The translations under genes were made by a program, and so were the position numbers. Under the pieces are notes generated by a model. It did not search any database, was not told the DNA's origin, and saw only the letters and a list, made by a program, of their open reading frames with translations. Below, piece by piece: positions 41,062 through 49,582 of a DNA stretch of 49,706 nt (its first letter is position 1; every line of letters starts with the position of its first letter). Where the stretch lies: positions 1 to 49,706 of the forward strand of contig JARLGZ010000271.1 of the NCBI GenBank assembly GCA_031292515.1. Reading direction: 5' to 3'. Origin of the DNA: Puia sp. Lineage in GTDB: Bacteria > Bacteroidota > Bacteroidia > Chitinophagales > Chitinophagaceae.

Positions 41062-41565
41062 ATGAGTAATGACCTGTTGATACGGTTTGCGGAGCCCGAT
41101 GACATCAATATCATCGGTTTCCTGGCCCAGCAGATTTGGCCGCACACATACGGCGAGATCGTGGAGCCGGCGCAATTGGACTATATGATGAATCTCATGT
41201 ATAGTCCCGCCGCGTTGAAGCGGCAGATAAAGGACGACCACCAGCGTTTCCTGATCGTCGAAGACGAAGAGGAGGCTGTGGGTTTCGCTTCTTTTTCGCC
41301 GGTCGCGGAGCCCGGGATTTACAAGCTGCATAAAATCTATGTCCTGCCGGGCCAACAGGGCCGCGGGGTGGGCAAGGCGATCCTGGACTTCATCCTGGAT
41401 GAAATAAAACCGGAGGGAGCCCGTGTGTTGCAGTTGAACGTGAACCGGTACAATAAAGCCCGCGATTTCTACGAGCGCATGGGTTTCGCCGTGATACGCG
41501 AAGAGGATATCGATATCGGCGGGGGATATTTTATGAACGACTATGTGATGGAAAAAAAGATTTGA
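41062..41565 (+). CDS. GNAT-family N-acetyltransferase
   Basis: 167 residues. The acetyl-CoA binding motif is LPGQQGRGVGKAILDFIL, preceded by the strand IYKLHKIYV; the C-terminal LQLNVNRYNKARDFYERMGFAVIRE completes the fold. The substrate is unknown; the ending resembles Bacteroidota enzymes acting on small amines or protein N-termini. It probably lies downstream of the PrsW gene in one transcript. Confidence 0.93.
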   Translation: MSNDLLIRFAEPDDINIIGFLAQQIWPHTYGEIVEPAQLDYMMNLMYSPAALKRQIKDDHQRFLIVEDEEEAVGFASFSPVAEPGIYKLHKIYVLPGQQGRGVGKAILDFILDEIKPEGARVLQLNVNRYNKARDFYERMGFAVIREEDIDIGGGYFMNDYVMEKKI

Positions 41566-41586
41566 GCTCGGTATATATGCCGTCAT

Positions 41587-42390
41587 TTATGGTTCCGGCA
41601 CTACCGGGGGCAGGAAATCGGCATCTATTCCCATTGCCGTCTGCTTCATTTTATGGGCGGTTTCATGTCCGACATATTTTTCGATCCTTTTTTCTACAAA
41701 ATAAATCAGGGGTGTCAGCACAATGGCCACCGTGAATTTATAGATATAGTTCATCAGGCCGATAGCGAGGATCAACTGCCAGCCGAAATAGGAGCTAAAA
41801 GCGATAAACAATACGATATAGCTGTCTACCAATTGAGAGACAAGCGTGGAACCGGTAGCCCGAAGCCAAAGATGCTTGTTGCCGGTTCTCTTCTTGATCT
41901 GGTGGAATACAGTCACATCGACCACCTGGCTCACGAGGAAGGCCACCAGGCTGCCGAGGATGATACGCATGTTCTGGCCGAAAATGGCGTTGAAAGAGTC
42001 TTGTATATTGGGGACCCCCTGTTTGGTGCTGCTGGCAAGCCAGACATCGGCCGGAGGAATGCCGATGGCCAGGTAGTACATGAGGAAGGCATAGGAGATC
42101 AGGATCACGGCCGTGATGGAAATTCTTCGCACGGCTTTCGGCCCGAAAAATTCGTTGACGATATCGGTGATCACAAACTCCAGCGGCCACAGGAGTACGC
42201 CGCAGGTCAGCGTGAATGATAGCCCGCTCTGCCCGAAAAGCGTGAAGTTGGCAGGCTTTACCCCAAAAATTTTCTCCAGGGAGAACAGCTTCGTCCCGAT
42301 AGCCTCCGCGATCAGCGCGTTGCAGCAGAAAAAAGCGGTGAATCCCAGGAAGAGTTTGGTCGGTCTGTCTTTAAGAATGGCGTTGATCAT
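41587..42390 (-). CDS. yhhQ: Queuosine precursor transporter (YhhQ/VUT family)
   Basis: An inner-membrane protein of 267 residues with six or more helices that imports 7-cyano/7-aminomethyl-deazaguanine for queuosine. Landmarks: NALIAEAIGTKLFSL, TCGVLLWPLEFVITDIVNEFFGPKAVRR, LVAFLVSQVVDVTVFHQIKKRTG, LWLRATGSTLVSQLVDSYIVLFIAF. No queuosine synthesis gene lies in the window. It is convergent with the GNAT gene. Confidence 0.93.
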   Translation of the reverse strand: MINAILKDRPTKLFLGFTAFFCCNALIAEAIGTKLFSLEKIFGVKPANFTLFGQSGLSFTLTCGVLLWPLEFVITDIVNEFFGPKAVRRISITAVILISYAFLMYYLAIGIPPADVWLASSTKQGVPNIQDSFNAIFGQNMRIILGSLVAFLVSQVVDVTVFHQIKKRTGNKHLWLRATGSTLVSQLVDSYIVLFIAFSSYFGWQLILAIGLMNYIYKFTVAIVLTPLIYFVEKRIEKYVGHETAHKMKQTAMGIDADFLPPVVPEP

Positions 42391-42404
42391 TTCGGGACAA
42401 AATA

Positions 42405-42689
42405 TTAGCTGAAGTATAAAAATAACAACTGGAGTACAAAAAAGATAAAATTAGCTATCATTAACCATCTCGGGAAAATGGCGGGTAGCTTGTTTCTTGT
42501 AAAAAGCAGCACCCCAAACCAGCAGTTCGTGACCCCGTTCAGGATTATGGCAAGTACGCAACCCAGTATGATGACCAGGGATACGATCTCGCCTTTCATA
42601 GGTCTGGGAGACAGTAAAATAACCATCGATACCAGGAAGCAGATATTGCAAATGAATGCTACCCGTGACAAAAACCGCAATATATGCAT
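42405..42689 (-). CDS. Small polytopic membrane protein
   Basis: 94 residues, three probable helices: FICNICFLVSMVILL, EIVSLVIILGCVLAIILNGVTNCWFGVLL and MIANFIFFVLQLLFLYF. It begins MHILRFLSRVAFICNICFL, similar to small Bacteroidota membrane proteins of unknown role. It lies 14 bp upstream of the queuosine transporter on the same strand, so it may be co-transcribed, and is divergent from the YfhO gene. Confidence 0.75.
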   Translation of the reverse strand: MHILRFLSRVAFICNICFLVSMVILLSPRPMKGEIVSLVIILGCVLAIILNGVTNCWFGVLLFTRNKLPAIFPRWLMIANFIFFVLQLLFLYFS

Positions 42690-42759
42690 AATGGGACCAA
42701 AAATCTGTAATTATGGGCAAAATACCATTATTTTGCCGGGAATATTTACCTCACAGATT

Positions 42760-45285
42760 ATGAACCGGAATTTGTTTAAGGCAGCGCTCCCGCATATCAT
42801 AGCCGTCGGCATTTTTTTAATAGTGGCGGTCGTTTATTGCAAACCAGCCCTGGATGGGAAAGTCGTTTTTCAGCACGATATGCTCGGTTATAAGGGGATG
42901 GTACAGCAATCCCTTGAATACAAGGATAAATATGGTCATTTTCCCTTGTGGACGGAAAGCATGTTTAGCGGGATGCCTGCCTATAACATAGCGATGGAGG
43001 CGAAATACAAGCTGTCGATCGGCTATCTCAGTTATGTGCTGACCTGGGGTCTCCCCAAACCCATCAGCTTCTTTTTCCTGGCTTGCGTCTGCTTTTATAT
43101 CCTGACACAGGTCTTGCGGATCAGTCCCTGGATCGGTATTCTTTCAGCCATGGCTTATGCCTGGTCGACCTATGACCCGATCATCGTAGTTGTGGGTCAC
43201 GAGACAAAAATGCTGGCGATTGCATATGCCCCTGGTGTCATTGCGGGTCTGCTGGTTATCTTTCGGGGAAGGTATCTGCTGGGGGCGGCCTTGCTTACCA
43301 GTTTCTTTTCGTTCCAGGTGGGAACGCAGCATCTCCAGGTAGTCTACTATACGCTCATCAGCGCGGGTCTGCTGACCTTGTTCTTCCTGGTGAACAGCTG
43401 GCAGCAAGGGCAACTGAAAAATGGCCTTATAGGAGTAGGCATCGCGATCATATGCGGCGGCATTGGTTTTGCCACTTTAGCCGTCGCAAACCTGCCGGTG
43501 CAGGAATTGGCCAAAGAAACGATGAGAGGAGGAAGGACGGAACTGACGGGCGCCAGCAATACTAATAAATACATCTCGAATAACGGACTCAGTAAGGATT
43601 ACGCCTTTGGCTGGAGCTATGGCATCGGCGAAACGCTGACCCTCATAGCCCCGGAGGCCTTTGGCGGCGGCAGCAGCGGAAAAGAAATCACAGGGAACTC
43701 GAAATTCGTCGATAAGATGACGGAAGTGGGCGTGCCGGAGGACAATGCTCTTCAGATGGCCAATGGATATGCCTATTGGGGCGCCCAGCCTTTTACGAAC
43801 GGTCCGGTATACCTGGGTGCGGTCTGTTGTTTTCTCTTTTTCCTGGGGTTGGTTTTTGTGAAAGGCTGGCAAAAATGGTGGCTTGTCAGCGTTGCCGTCG
43901 TCGGCATCCTGCTGGCCTGGGGCAAGAATTTTTCCGCGCTGAACTATTTCCTGTTTGATCATCTTCCCTTCTACAATAAATTCAGGGCGCCTGCCATGGC
44001 GCTTGTCCTCCCGCAATTCGCGTTTCCATTGCTCGGTGCGCTGGGATTAAATCAATTACTTACCGGGGGTGAGTCGAAGGAAGCCGTCTGGAAAAAATTC
44101 AGGAAGGTTGTCTTTATCACCGCAGGCGTGCTGGTAGTGCTGATCGGCTTTTATTTCATGGCGGACTACAAGGGGGTGAACGACACAGGGCTGCGGGATA
44201 ATTATTCGAATGCCTTGCTACAGCAGCTGGCGCGTGGTCAGCAGCCCACACCGGAAATGCAGCAACAGGCGCGGGATTTTGGCAACGCCATCATAAAGGG
44301 ACTGCAGTCCGACAGGCAGTCCATCTTCGGCGGGGACCTGCTCAGGACCTTCCTGTTGATTGCTGCGGCGGTCGTCCTGGTCGGCCTTTATCTCAAAGAT
44401 AAATTCAGACAAGGTATCCTGCTGGGAGCGCTCATCCTCCTCAGCTCCTATGATTTGCTGTCTGTGGGAAGAAGGTACCTTAATGAGGAGAGTTTTGCCG
44501 AGCCTGCCGATTTCGAAGCCAGCCTCGCTCCTACTGCTGCCGATATGAAGATCAAGAGCGACCCGGATAAGAATTTCAGGGTATTCGATCAGTCGGCGGG
44601 CGATCCTTTCCAGGATTCGCGCGCGTCCTATCATCATAACTCCGTGGGCGGATATAGCCCCGCCAAGCTGGGCCTCTACCAGGATCTCATCGAACATCAG
44701 CTGACAAAGGGGAATATGATGGTCTTCAATATGCTGAACACGAGATATTTTATACAGCGAAATCCTTCTACCGGGCAATCGGATGCGATGTTGAACGCCA
44801 ATGCCTTTGGCCCCTGCTGGCTGGTCAAAAATATCCACTATGTGAAAGACGGAAATGAAGAGATGAAGGCATTGGATAGCCTCAACACGCGCGATACTGC
44901 CATCGTCCAGGAGAAATATCGTGCCCTGGTGAAGGGCGAACCGGTCCCGGACAGCAGCGCCTCGATCAAGCTGATCGAGAATCTCAATGACAAGATCACC
45001 TACAAGGTTTCCGCCAGGACCAACCAGTTCGCGGTATTCAGTGAAGTCTATTATGACAAGGGCTGGAATGTGTTCCTGGATGGCAACAAGGCGGATTATT
45101 GCAAGGTAGATTATATACTGAGGGGCATGTCGGTACCCGCCGGCGAACATACGATCGAATTCCGTTTTGAACCGCGGTCTTATGAACTGGGAGATATCAT
45201 CGGTTTCTCGGCGTCTATATTGGCCTATCTCATCGTGATAATCGCAATCGTCGCGGAATGGAGGAAAAGGCAAACGGCAAAATGA
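42760..45285 (+). CDS. YfhO-family membrane protein (GT-C-like)
   Basis: About 841 residues, some 12-14 helices, and a soluble C-terminal part. Family landmarks: VVYCKPALDGKVVFQHDMLGYKGM, LPLWTESMFSGMPAYNI-type loop at HFPLWTESMFSGMPAYN, MAYAWSTYDPIIVVVGHETKM, and the C-terminal YDKGWNVFLDGNKADYCKVDYILRG ending in VPAGEHTIEFRFEP. YfhO glycosylates lipoteichoic acid in Bacillus; in Bacteroidota the acceptor is unknown. Its TGA overlaps the ATG of the next glycosyltransferase (ATGA), so the two are translationally coupled. Confidence 0.92.
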   Translation: MNRNLFKAALPHIIAVGIFLIVAVVYCKPALDGKVVFQHDMLGYKGMVQQSLEYKDKYGHFPLWTESMFSGMPAYNIAMEAKYKLSIGYLSYVLTWGLPKPISFFFLACVCFYILTQVLRISPWIGILSAMAYAWSTYDPIIVVVGHETKMLAIAYAPGVIAGLLVIFRGRYLLGAALLTSFFSFQVGTQHLQVVYYTLISAGLLTLFFLVNSWQQGQLKNGLIGVGIAIICGGIGFATLAVANLPVQELAKETMRGGRTELTGASNTNKYISNNGLSKDYAFGWSYGIGETLTLIAPEAFGGGSSGKEITGNSKFVDKMTEVGVPEDNALQMANGYAYWGAQPFTNGPVYLGAVCCFLFFLGLVFVKGWQKWWLVSVAVVGILLAWGKNFSALNYFLFDHLPFYNKFRAPAMALVLPQFAFPLLGALGLNQLLTGGESKEAVWKKFRKVVFITAGVLVVLIGFYFMADYKGVNDTGLRDNYSNALLQQLARGQQPTPEMQQQARDFGNAIIKGLQSDRQSIFGGDLLRTFLLIAAAVVLVGLYLKDKFRQGILLGALILLSSYDLLSVGRRYLNEESFAEPADFEASLAPTAADMKIKSDPDKNFRVFDQSAGDPFQDSRASYHHNSVGGYSPAKLGLYQDLIEHQLTKGNMMVFNMLNTRYFIQRNPSTGQSDAMLNANAFGPCWLVKNIHYVKDGNEEMKALDSLNTRDTAIVQEKYRALVKGEPVPDSSASIKLIENLNDKITYKVSARTNQFAVFSEVYYDKGWNVFLDGNKADYCKVDYILRGMSVPAGEHTIEFRFEPRSYELGDIIGFSASILAYLIVIIAIVAEWRKRQTAK

Positions 45286-46412
45286 GTACGGTCGTGAGTA
45301 TCGTCTCCTATCCCTTTCTGCCTGCCCGCACCGGAGGGGAAAGAGGCATAGCCCTTTTCAACAAATATTTCTGCAGGGTCACGCGGCTGGTCTGCGTAAC
45401 GACGCAAAAAAATGATCCGCATGCGGCGGAGGCCGGGGGATACCAGGTTTTAAACATCCTGTCGAATTCTCCCCTGCGATATATCAACTTCTTTTATTTT
45501 TTCACCTTGCGAAAGATCCTTCGTAGGGCGGGGGCAACCCATATTATGCTGGAGCATCCTTATTATGGCTGGCTCGGGGTATTGCTGAAATGGATTTGCG
45601 GGGTCAGGCTGGTAGTCCATTCCCATAACCTGGAAGGCCTTCGGTGGAAGACCCTCGGCAAATGGTGGTGGAAGATACTTTGGTACTATGAGAAATGGAC
45701 GCACCGAAGGGCTGACTACAGCTTTTTTATACAGGAAGAAGACCGTCAGTATGCGATCCGGCATTTCGGGATCTCCGAGTCCCGCTGTATCGCCATTACC
45801 TATGGAATCGAGAAAGACGGGCCGCCGGCACCGGAAGACCTGAAGAACTGCAAACGCAGCATCCGGGAGCAATATGGTATCCGCGGGGAGGAAACGGTTT
45901 TATTCTTCAATGGTGCTTTCGGCCACCGTCCGAACAGGACGGCGTTGGAGGCGATCGTCAATATTATCAACCCACTCCTCTCGGCAAAGCCCGGGTATGC
46001 ATACAAGATATTGGTCTGCGGCAAGGATATACCCGACGAGATCCGGAATGGGAATCATCCTAATTTGATCTTCGCAGGTTTCGTAGACGATATCGATCGT
46101 TATTTCAAAGGGACGGATGTCTTTCTGAACCCCCTTACGGAAGGCGGCGGGATTAAGACCAAACTGGTGGAGGCGCTGGGCAATGACCTGACGGCGGTGT
46201 CGACCCGGAATGGTGCGATCGGCATCCATCCGGACTGGTGCAATGGCAAGTTGCTGATAGCGGAAGACCATGACTGGCAAGGTTTTGTGGCTTTAATCCA
46301 AGAGGCCGGGTCGATAAAAGCAACGATTCCTCCCTTGTATTTTGAGCATTTCTACTGGGGCGCCTATATCCGCAAGGCCGTCACACTCATTGAAACGGAT
46401 CTCCCTCATTGA
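45282..46412 (+). CDS. GT4-type glycosyltransferase
   Basis: 376 residues with a GT-B fold. N-terminal domain: SYPFLPARTGGERGIALFNKY and LVVHSHNLEG. C-terminal nucleotide-sugar domain: VLFFNGAFGHRPNRTALEAI, NLIFAGFVDDIDRYFKGTDVFLNPLTEGGGIKTKLVEAL, with the acidic EGGG motif of GT4 enzymes. It probably transfers sugar at the cytosolic face for the product handled by YfhO. I use ATG 45282, which overlaps the upstream stop; ATG 45258 is a possible alternative. Confidence 0.88.
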   Translation: MSTVVSIVSYPFLPARTGGERGIALFNKYFCRVTRLVCVTTQKNDPHAAEAGGYQVLNILSNSPLRYINFFYFFTLRKILRRAGATHIMLEHPYYGWLGVLLKWICGVRLVVHSHNLEGLRWKTLGKWWWKILWYYEKWTHRRADYSFFIQEEDRQYAIRHFGISESRCIAITYGIEKDGPPAPEDLKNCKRSIREQYGIRGEETVLFFNGAFGHRPNRTALEAIVNIINPLLSAKPGYAYKILVCGKDIPDEIRNGNHPNLIFAGFVDDIDRYFKGTDVFLNPLTEGGGIKTKLVEALGNDLTAVSTRNGAIGIHPDWCNGKLLIAEDHDWQGFVALIQEAGSIKATIPPLYFEHFYWGAYIRKAVTLIETDLPH

Positions 46413-46495
46413 GCCGGGATGCCTTTTCCGGACGGAATCGGGCGACCCCATCCCCGTATATGCCCGATGACTCCGGGATCGACGACGGGATCGGC

Positions 46496-46529
46496 AAAAA
46501 GAAGAACCCCGGATCCTATCCAGGGTTCT
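46496..46529 (-). terminator. Terminator of the PUR-family gene, possibly bidirectional
   Basis: AGAACCC (46503-46509) pairs with GGGTTCT (46523-46529), and GGAT/ATCC extends the stem inside one mismatch. On the minus strand a TTCTTTTT tail follows. It lies in the 176-bp gap between the convergent GT4 and PUR-family genes and could serve both; the rest of that gap shows nothing recognisable. Confidence 0.8.
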
Positions 46530-46588
46530 AATGTTTTAAACTTAAATGATTTATACGTAGAGGATACCAGGCCTGCCGACATTTATAC

Positions 46589-47038
46589 CTACCATTTGTC
46601 GACTTCTTCTCCGGATCCCGTATTGGGTGTGTGGGAAGTGTGTGTAGCAGTGGGAGCTTCATCGATATCGACGATTTCGTCAACGGCATCTGCCACAACG
46701 GATCTTACCACGGGCCCTTCATTGAGCGGAGAATCTCCTTCGCCGGCGTTATCGTGATTATAGGCGTCGAAATCGAAATCGGGCATCAGTTCGGTCTTGA
46801 CATAATCCACGGCTTCGGTGAGCGCCTTCAGGAACTTGTTGAAGTCTTCTTTGTACAGGAAGATCTTATGCCTGTCGTAACCATCTTCATTGAATTTCTT
46901 GCGACTTTCGGTGATGGTAAGATAGTAATCGTTACTCCGGGTTGCCCGTACGTCAAAGAAATACGTTCTACGTTTTCCGGCCCTTATGCGTTTGCTGTAA
47001 ACGCTCTCCATTCTTTTTTCGTTGTTTTCGTACGCCAC
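46589..47038 (-). CDS. PUR-family (DUF3276) DNA/RNA-binding protein, GTG start
   Basis: 149 residues. The PUR-type repeat KRIRAGKRRTYFFDVRATRSNDYYLTITES and HKIFLYKEDFNKFLKALTEAVDYVK match the small Bacteroidota PUR proteins; an acidic C-terminal tail follows. Relatives begin MAYENN. Here AYENN is preceded by a GTG at 47038, so a GTG start is likely. ATG 47011 would cut the domain and the longer frame to 47089 does not fit. The PUR domain binds single-stranded nucleic acid; the bacterial role is unclear. Confidence 0.85.
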   Translation of the reverse strand: MAYENNEKRMESVYSKRIRAGKRRTYFFDVRATRSNDYYLTITESRKKFNEDGYDRHKIFLYKEDFNKFLKALTEAVDYVKTELMPDFDFDAYNHDNAGEGDSPLNEGPVVRSVVADAVDEIVDIDEAPTATHTSHTPNTGSGEEVDKW

Positions 47039-47144
47039 AATTTTAGGTTTTAGCAGGTCAACTAAATACTGTTTTAAAAGTAGGCACAAATATAGTATTG
47101 TTTTCGAATTAGCAAAATTTGCGGAAGGAATTGTATCGGCTAAA

Positions 47145-49091
47145 TTACAATGCAGGCTGGGCTCCGGCTTCCTTTTCCCGTTGTTGCTGTTCGTAGAGGT
47201 AAGTATAGTACCCTTTTAGAGCCAGGAGTTCCTGGTGGGTGCCTGTTTCCACGATCTTCCCTTCTTCCAGGACGACGATCTTGTCGAAATCGAAAAGGGA
47301 GAAGATCCGGTGGGTGATGATAACCGCGGTTTTATGCTGCAGATATTGGTATAAATTATTAAGTATTTCCTTCTCAGTGTTAACATCTACAGCACTGAGA
47401 CAGTCGTCGAAAACGACGATCTCCGGGTCTTTGACCAGGCCGCGGGCTATGGAAATCCGCTGTTTCTGCCCTCCCGAAAGGGTGACGCCCCGTTCGCCGA
47501 TCAGGGTATCATACTGTTCGGCGAATTCCCTGATCTCCTTGTCCACACTGGCATAGCGTGCGGCGAGCTTCACTCTTTCGTCGTCCGGCGCCGGCAGACC
47601 GAACTGGATATTGCCCGTCACGGTGTCGCTGAAGAGAAATACGTCCTGGGGCACATAGCTGATCTGTTCGCGGAGGTCCTGCAGGCGGAGCTCGCGGATA
47701 TCGACGCCGTCGATGCTGATGCCGCCTTCAGTAGGATCGTACAGGCGCAGCAGCAATTGCGCAATGGTAGTCTTTCCGCTGCCCGTGCGACCGATGATGA
47801 CGACCTTCGTTCCTTTTTTGATGTCCAGGTTGAATTTTTTCAGCGCATGAATGCCGGTATTCGGGTAGATGAATTCGACATCCCGAAAAGAGATGTGCCC
47901 TTGTAGTTTTTTGACGATGGGAACTAAGGGGTTCTGTATAAGCGACGGCGTATCGAGGAATTCGTTGAGTCTTTTTTGGGAAGCGGAAGCCCGCTGGATC
48001 ATGCTGGCTACCCAGCCTATCGCGCTCACCGGGAAGGTGAGCATGGTTATATAGATCACGAATTCGGTGATGGTGCCGATATCCGTATGGTGTCTGCCAT
48101 AGATCGTATAGATACCGCCGATCATGATGGTGAACAGGGTACTCAGGCCGATCATGAGACCCATTGACGGGAAATAGATCGATTCGACTTTTGCCAGGTT
48201 CACCGCATTCTTCCGGTATTCCTCGCTATTGTGATCGAAAAACCGGAACATGGCCTTTTCCTGTACGAAGGATTTGATGACCCGGATGCCGCTATAGGAT
48301 TCCTGTGCATTGGTGGTGAGGTTACTTAGCAGGGCCTGTATGTGTTCGCTTCTTTTATGAATGATCGTGTTCACATAATAAATGGTGATGGCGAGGATCG
48401 GCAGCGGCGTGAGAACGTACAAGGTCAGCAACGCATCCTTACGGAGCATAAAGAAGAGGCTAAAGCCGATTCCGACCAGCAGGTTGAACAGGTACATCAT
48501 GGCCGGTCCCGTATACATGCGCACCCGGCTCACGTCTTCAGCCATCCGGCTCATCAGGTCGCCGGTACTGTGGGTCCTGTAGAAATTGGTATCGAGTTGT
48601 TGATAGTGGTTATAGATCTCGTTTTTCTGGTCATATTCGATATGACGGCTCATCACGATGATCGTCTGTCGCATCAGGAACATAAAAAAACCGCCCAGCA
48701 GCGCCAACACGAGCAGGGTGATCCCGCAGATCGCCACTTTTTTCCCAAATGAGGAATGGGAGGCATCGAGTACCCGGATGAACTTCTTGACGAGGATATC
48801 ATAGTTGGCGGTGTCCCTTCTTTCATCCTGTTTTTGTTCTCTTGTCTCCCGTATTTTTCGTTCGTTCGTCGCCTGATCATGGACAATCGCCGGATGGAAG
48901 GCGTGGTCAGTCCCGGCGGACTTCCTGAGCGCGCTGTCCCGGAGTTCTTTCTCGACCGAGTTGATGACGTAGCCCGTGACCTGCGGGGAGAGTATCCTGA
49001 AATAGTTTGACAGGAAGATGAAAAGGATACCAAATCCAAACCGCCAGCGGTATTTCCAGAAATATTTATTGACGGCCTTTAGGTGCTTCAA
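47145..49091 (-). CDS. ABC exporter, fused membrane and ATPase domains, TTG start
   Basis: 648 residues. Six helices over residues ~15-370 with a large hydrophilic insert (~50-100, charged) after the first helix. NBD at ~390-630: Walker [11 protein letters not shown]-loop [11 protein letters not shown], signature LSGGQKQR, Walker [15 protein letters not shown]-loop VIITHRI. The residue after the Walker B Asp is Asp where Glu is usual, as in MdlA/MdlB-type exporters. The start is TTG, matching [16 protein letters not shown] of relatives; no ATG lies nearby. A -7 box sits 15 bases upstream. The substrate (lipid or drug) is unknown. Confidence 0.92.
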   Translation of the reverse strand: MKHLKAVNKYFWKYRWRFGFGILFIFLSNYFRILSPQVTGYVINSVEKELRDSALRKSAGTDHAFHPAIVHDQATNERKIRETREQKQDERRDTANYDILVKKFIRVLDASHSSFGKKVAICGITLLVLALLGGFFMFLMRQTIIVMSRHIEYDQKNEIYNHYQQLDTNFYRTHSTGDLMSRMAEDVSRVRMYTGPAMMYLFNLLVGIGFSLFFMLRKDALLTLYVLTPLPILAITIYYVNTIIHKRSEHIQALLSNLTTNAQESYSGIRVIKSFVQEKAMFRFFDHNSEEYRKNAVNLAKVESIYFPSMGLMIGLSTLFTIMIGGIYTIYGRHHTDIGTITEFVIYITMLTFPVSAIGWVASMIQRASASQKRLNEFLDTPSLIQNPLVPIVKKLQGHISFRDVEFIYPNTGIHALKKFNLDIKKGTKVVIIGRTGSGKTTIAQLLLRLYDPTEGGISIDGVDIRELRLQDLREQISYVPQDVFLFSDTVTGNIQFGLPAPDDERVKLAARYASVDKEIREFAEQYDTLIGERGVTLSGGQKQRISIARGLVKDPEIVVFDDCLSAVDVNTEKEILNNLYQYLQHKTAVIITHRIFSLFDFDKIVVLEEGKIVETGTHQELLALKGYYTYLYEQQQREKEAGAQPAL

Positions 49092-49105
49092 TCAGGAATT
49101 TTGTA

Positions 49106-49113
49106 CAAAGGTA
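49106..49113 (-). promoter_or_regulatory. -7 box of the ABC exporter gene
   Basis: TACCTTTG on the minus strand is an exact TAnnTTTG box, 15 bases before the TTG start. Confidence 0.65.
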
Positions 49114-49155
49114 AGGGGGAATCGCAGAATTTTTTGGCCGTTTAGCCAGAGAACC

Positions 49156-49163
49156 TAATTTTG
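49156..49163 (+). promoter_or_regulatory. -7 box of tRNA-Ser
   Basis: TAATTTTG is an exact TAnnTTTG box. The first tRNA base is six bases after its G, so the transcript has little or no 5' leader. Confidence 0.75.
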
Positions 49164-49168
49164 CGCCC

Positions 49169-49253
49169 GGAGAGATGGCAGAGCGGTCGATTGCGGCAGT
49201 CTTGAAAACTGTTGAGGTGAAAGCCTCCGGGGGTTCGAATCCCTCTCTCTCCG
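49169..49253 (+). tRNA. tRNA-Ser (anticodon TGA)
   Basis: An 85-nt class II tRNA. Acceptor GGAGAGA pairs with TCTCTCC, discriminator G49253. The anticodon loop CTTGAAA carries TGA (reads UCN codons). A long variable arm (GAGGTGAAAGCCTC) and T-arm GGGGG TTCGAAT CCCTC are present. CCA is not encoded. Confidence 0.95.
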
Positions 49254-49266
49254 CGCGTTCCGAATT

Positions 49267-49308
49267 GGGAAGAATTAGGCGAAATTTTGTCTGGTTCTTC
49301 CCTTTTTT
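49267..49308 (+). terminator. Rho-independent terminator of tRNA-Ser
   Basis: GGGAAGAA (49267-49274) pairs with TTCTTCCC (49295-49302), followed by a T6 run. The loop is 20 bases. Confidence 0.85.
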
Positions 49309-49354
49309 GTTAAGTTGTGTCGTGTTTTGTAGGCAATCTTCAAAATTGATAATA

Positions 49355-49582
49355 TTGAAATCAGAATTAAAATACATTGAGTTAAAGACCGGATATGCCG
49401 GTAATGGCCCGGCTTGGATCGGGAAAGTCGAATTTTCTAAGTCAGGCAAGACTATATATTTTAATGGACATGCATTAAAAGGCAATGGACATGGTATTTG
49501 TTCAGACATTGAGACACATGAGATCTACTGGATCTCCGGAATCAAAAAGAATGGGCAAGACAGGCAGAGAGTATTCCACTAA
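49355..49582 (+). CDS. Small conserved protein with a TTG start, possibly 3'-truncated
   Basis: 75 residues: [32 protein letters not shown] and [20 protein letters not shown] are the core of a small Bacteroidota protein family often mislabelled as deoxyxylulose-5-phosphate synthase; the real role is unknown. No ATG is available; TTG 49355 fits the family length. Known relatives, as I recall them, continue past the GxDR motif into a short Gly-rich end. Here the frame ends in RQRVFH at 49582, a few bases before the probable insertion-sequence end, so the C-terminus may be altered. Confidence 0.65.
   Translation: MKSELKYIELKTGYAGNGPAWIGKVEFSKSGKTIYFNGHALKGNGHGICSDIETHEIYWISGIKKNGQDRQRVFH

Noticed and set aside
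44218-45273. A 351-codon minus-strand open frame
   Set aside because: Antisense to the YfhO gene; an effect of codon composition, no family features.
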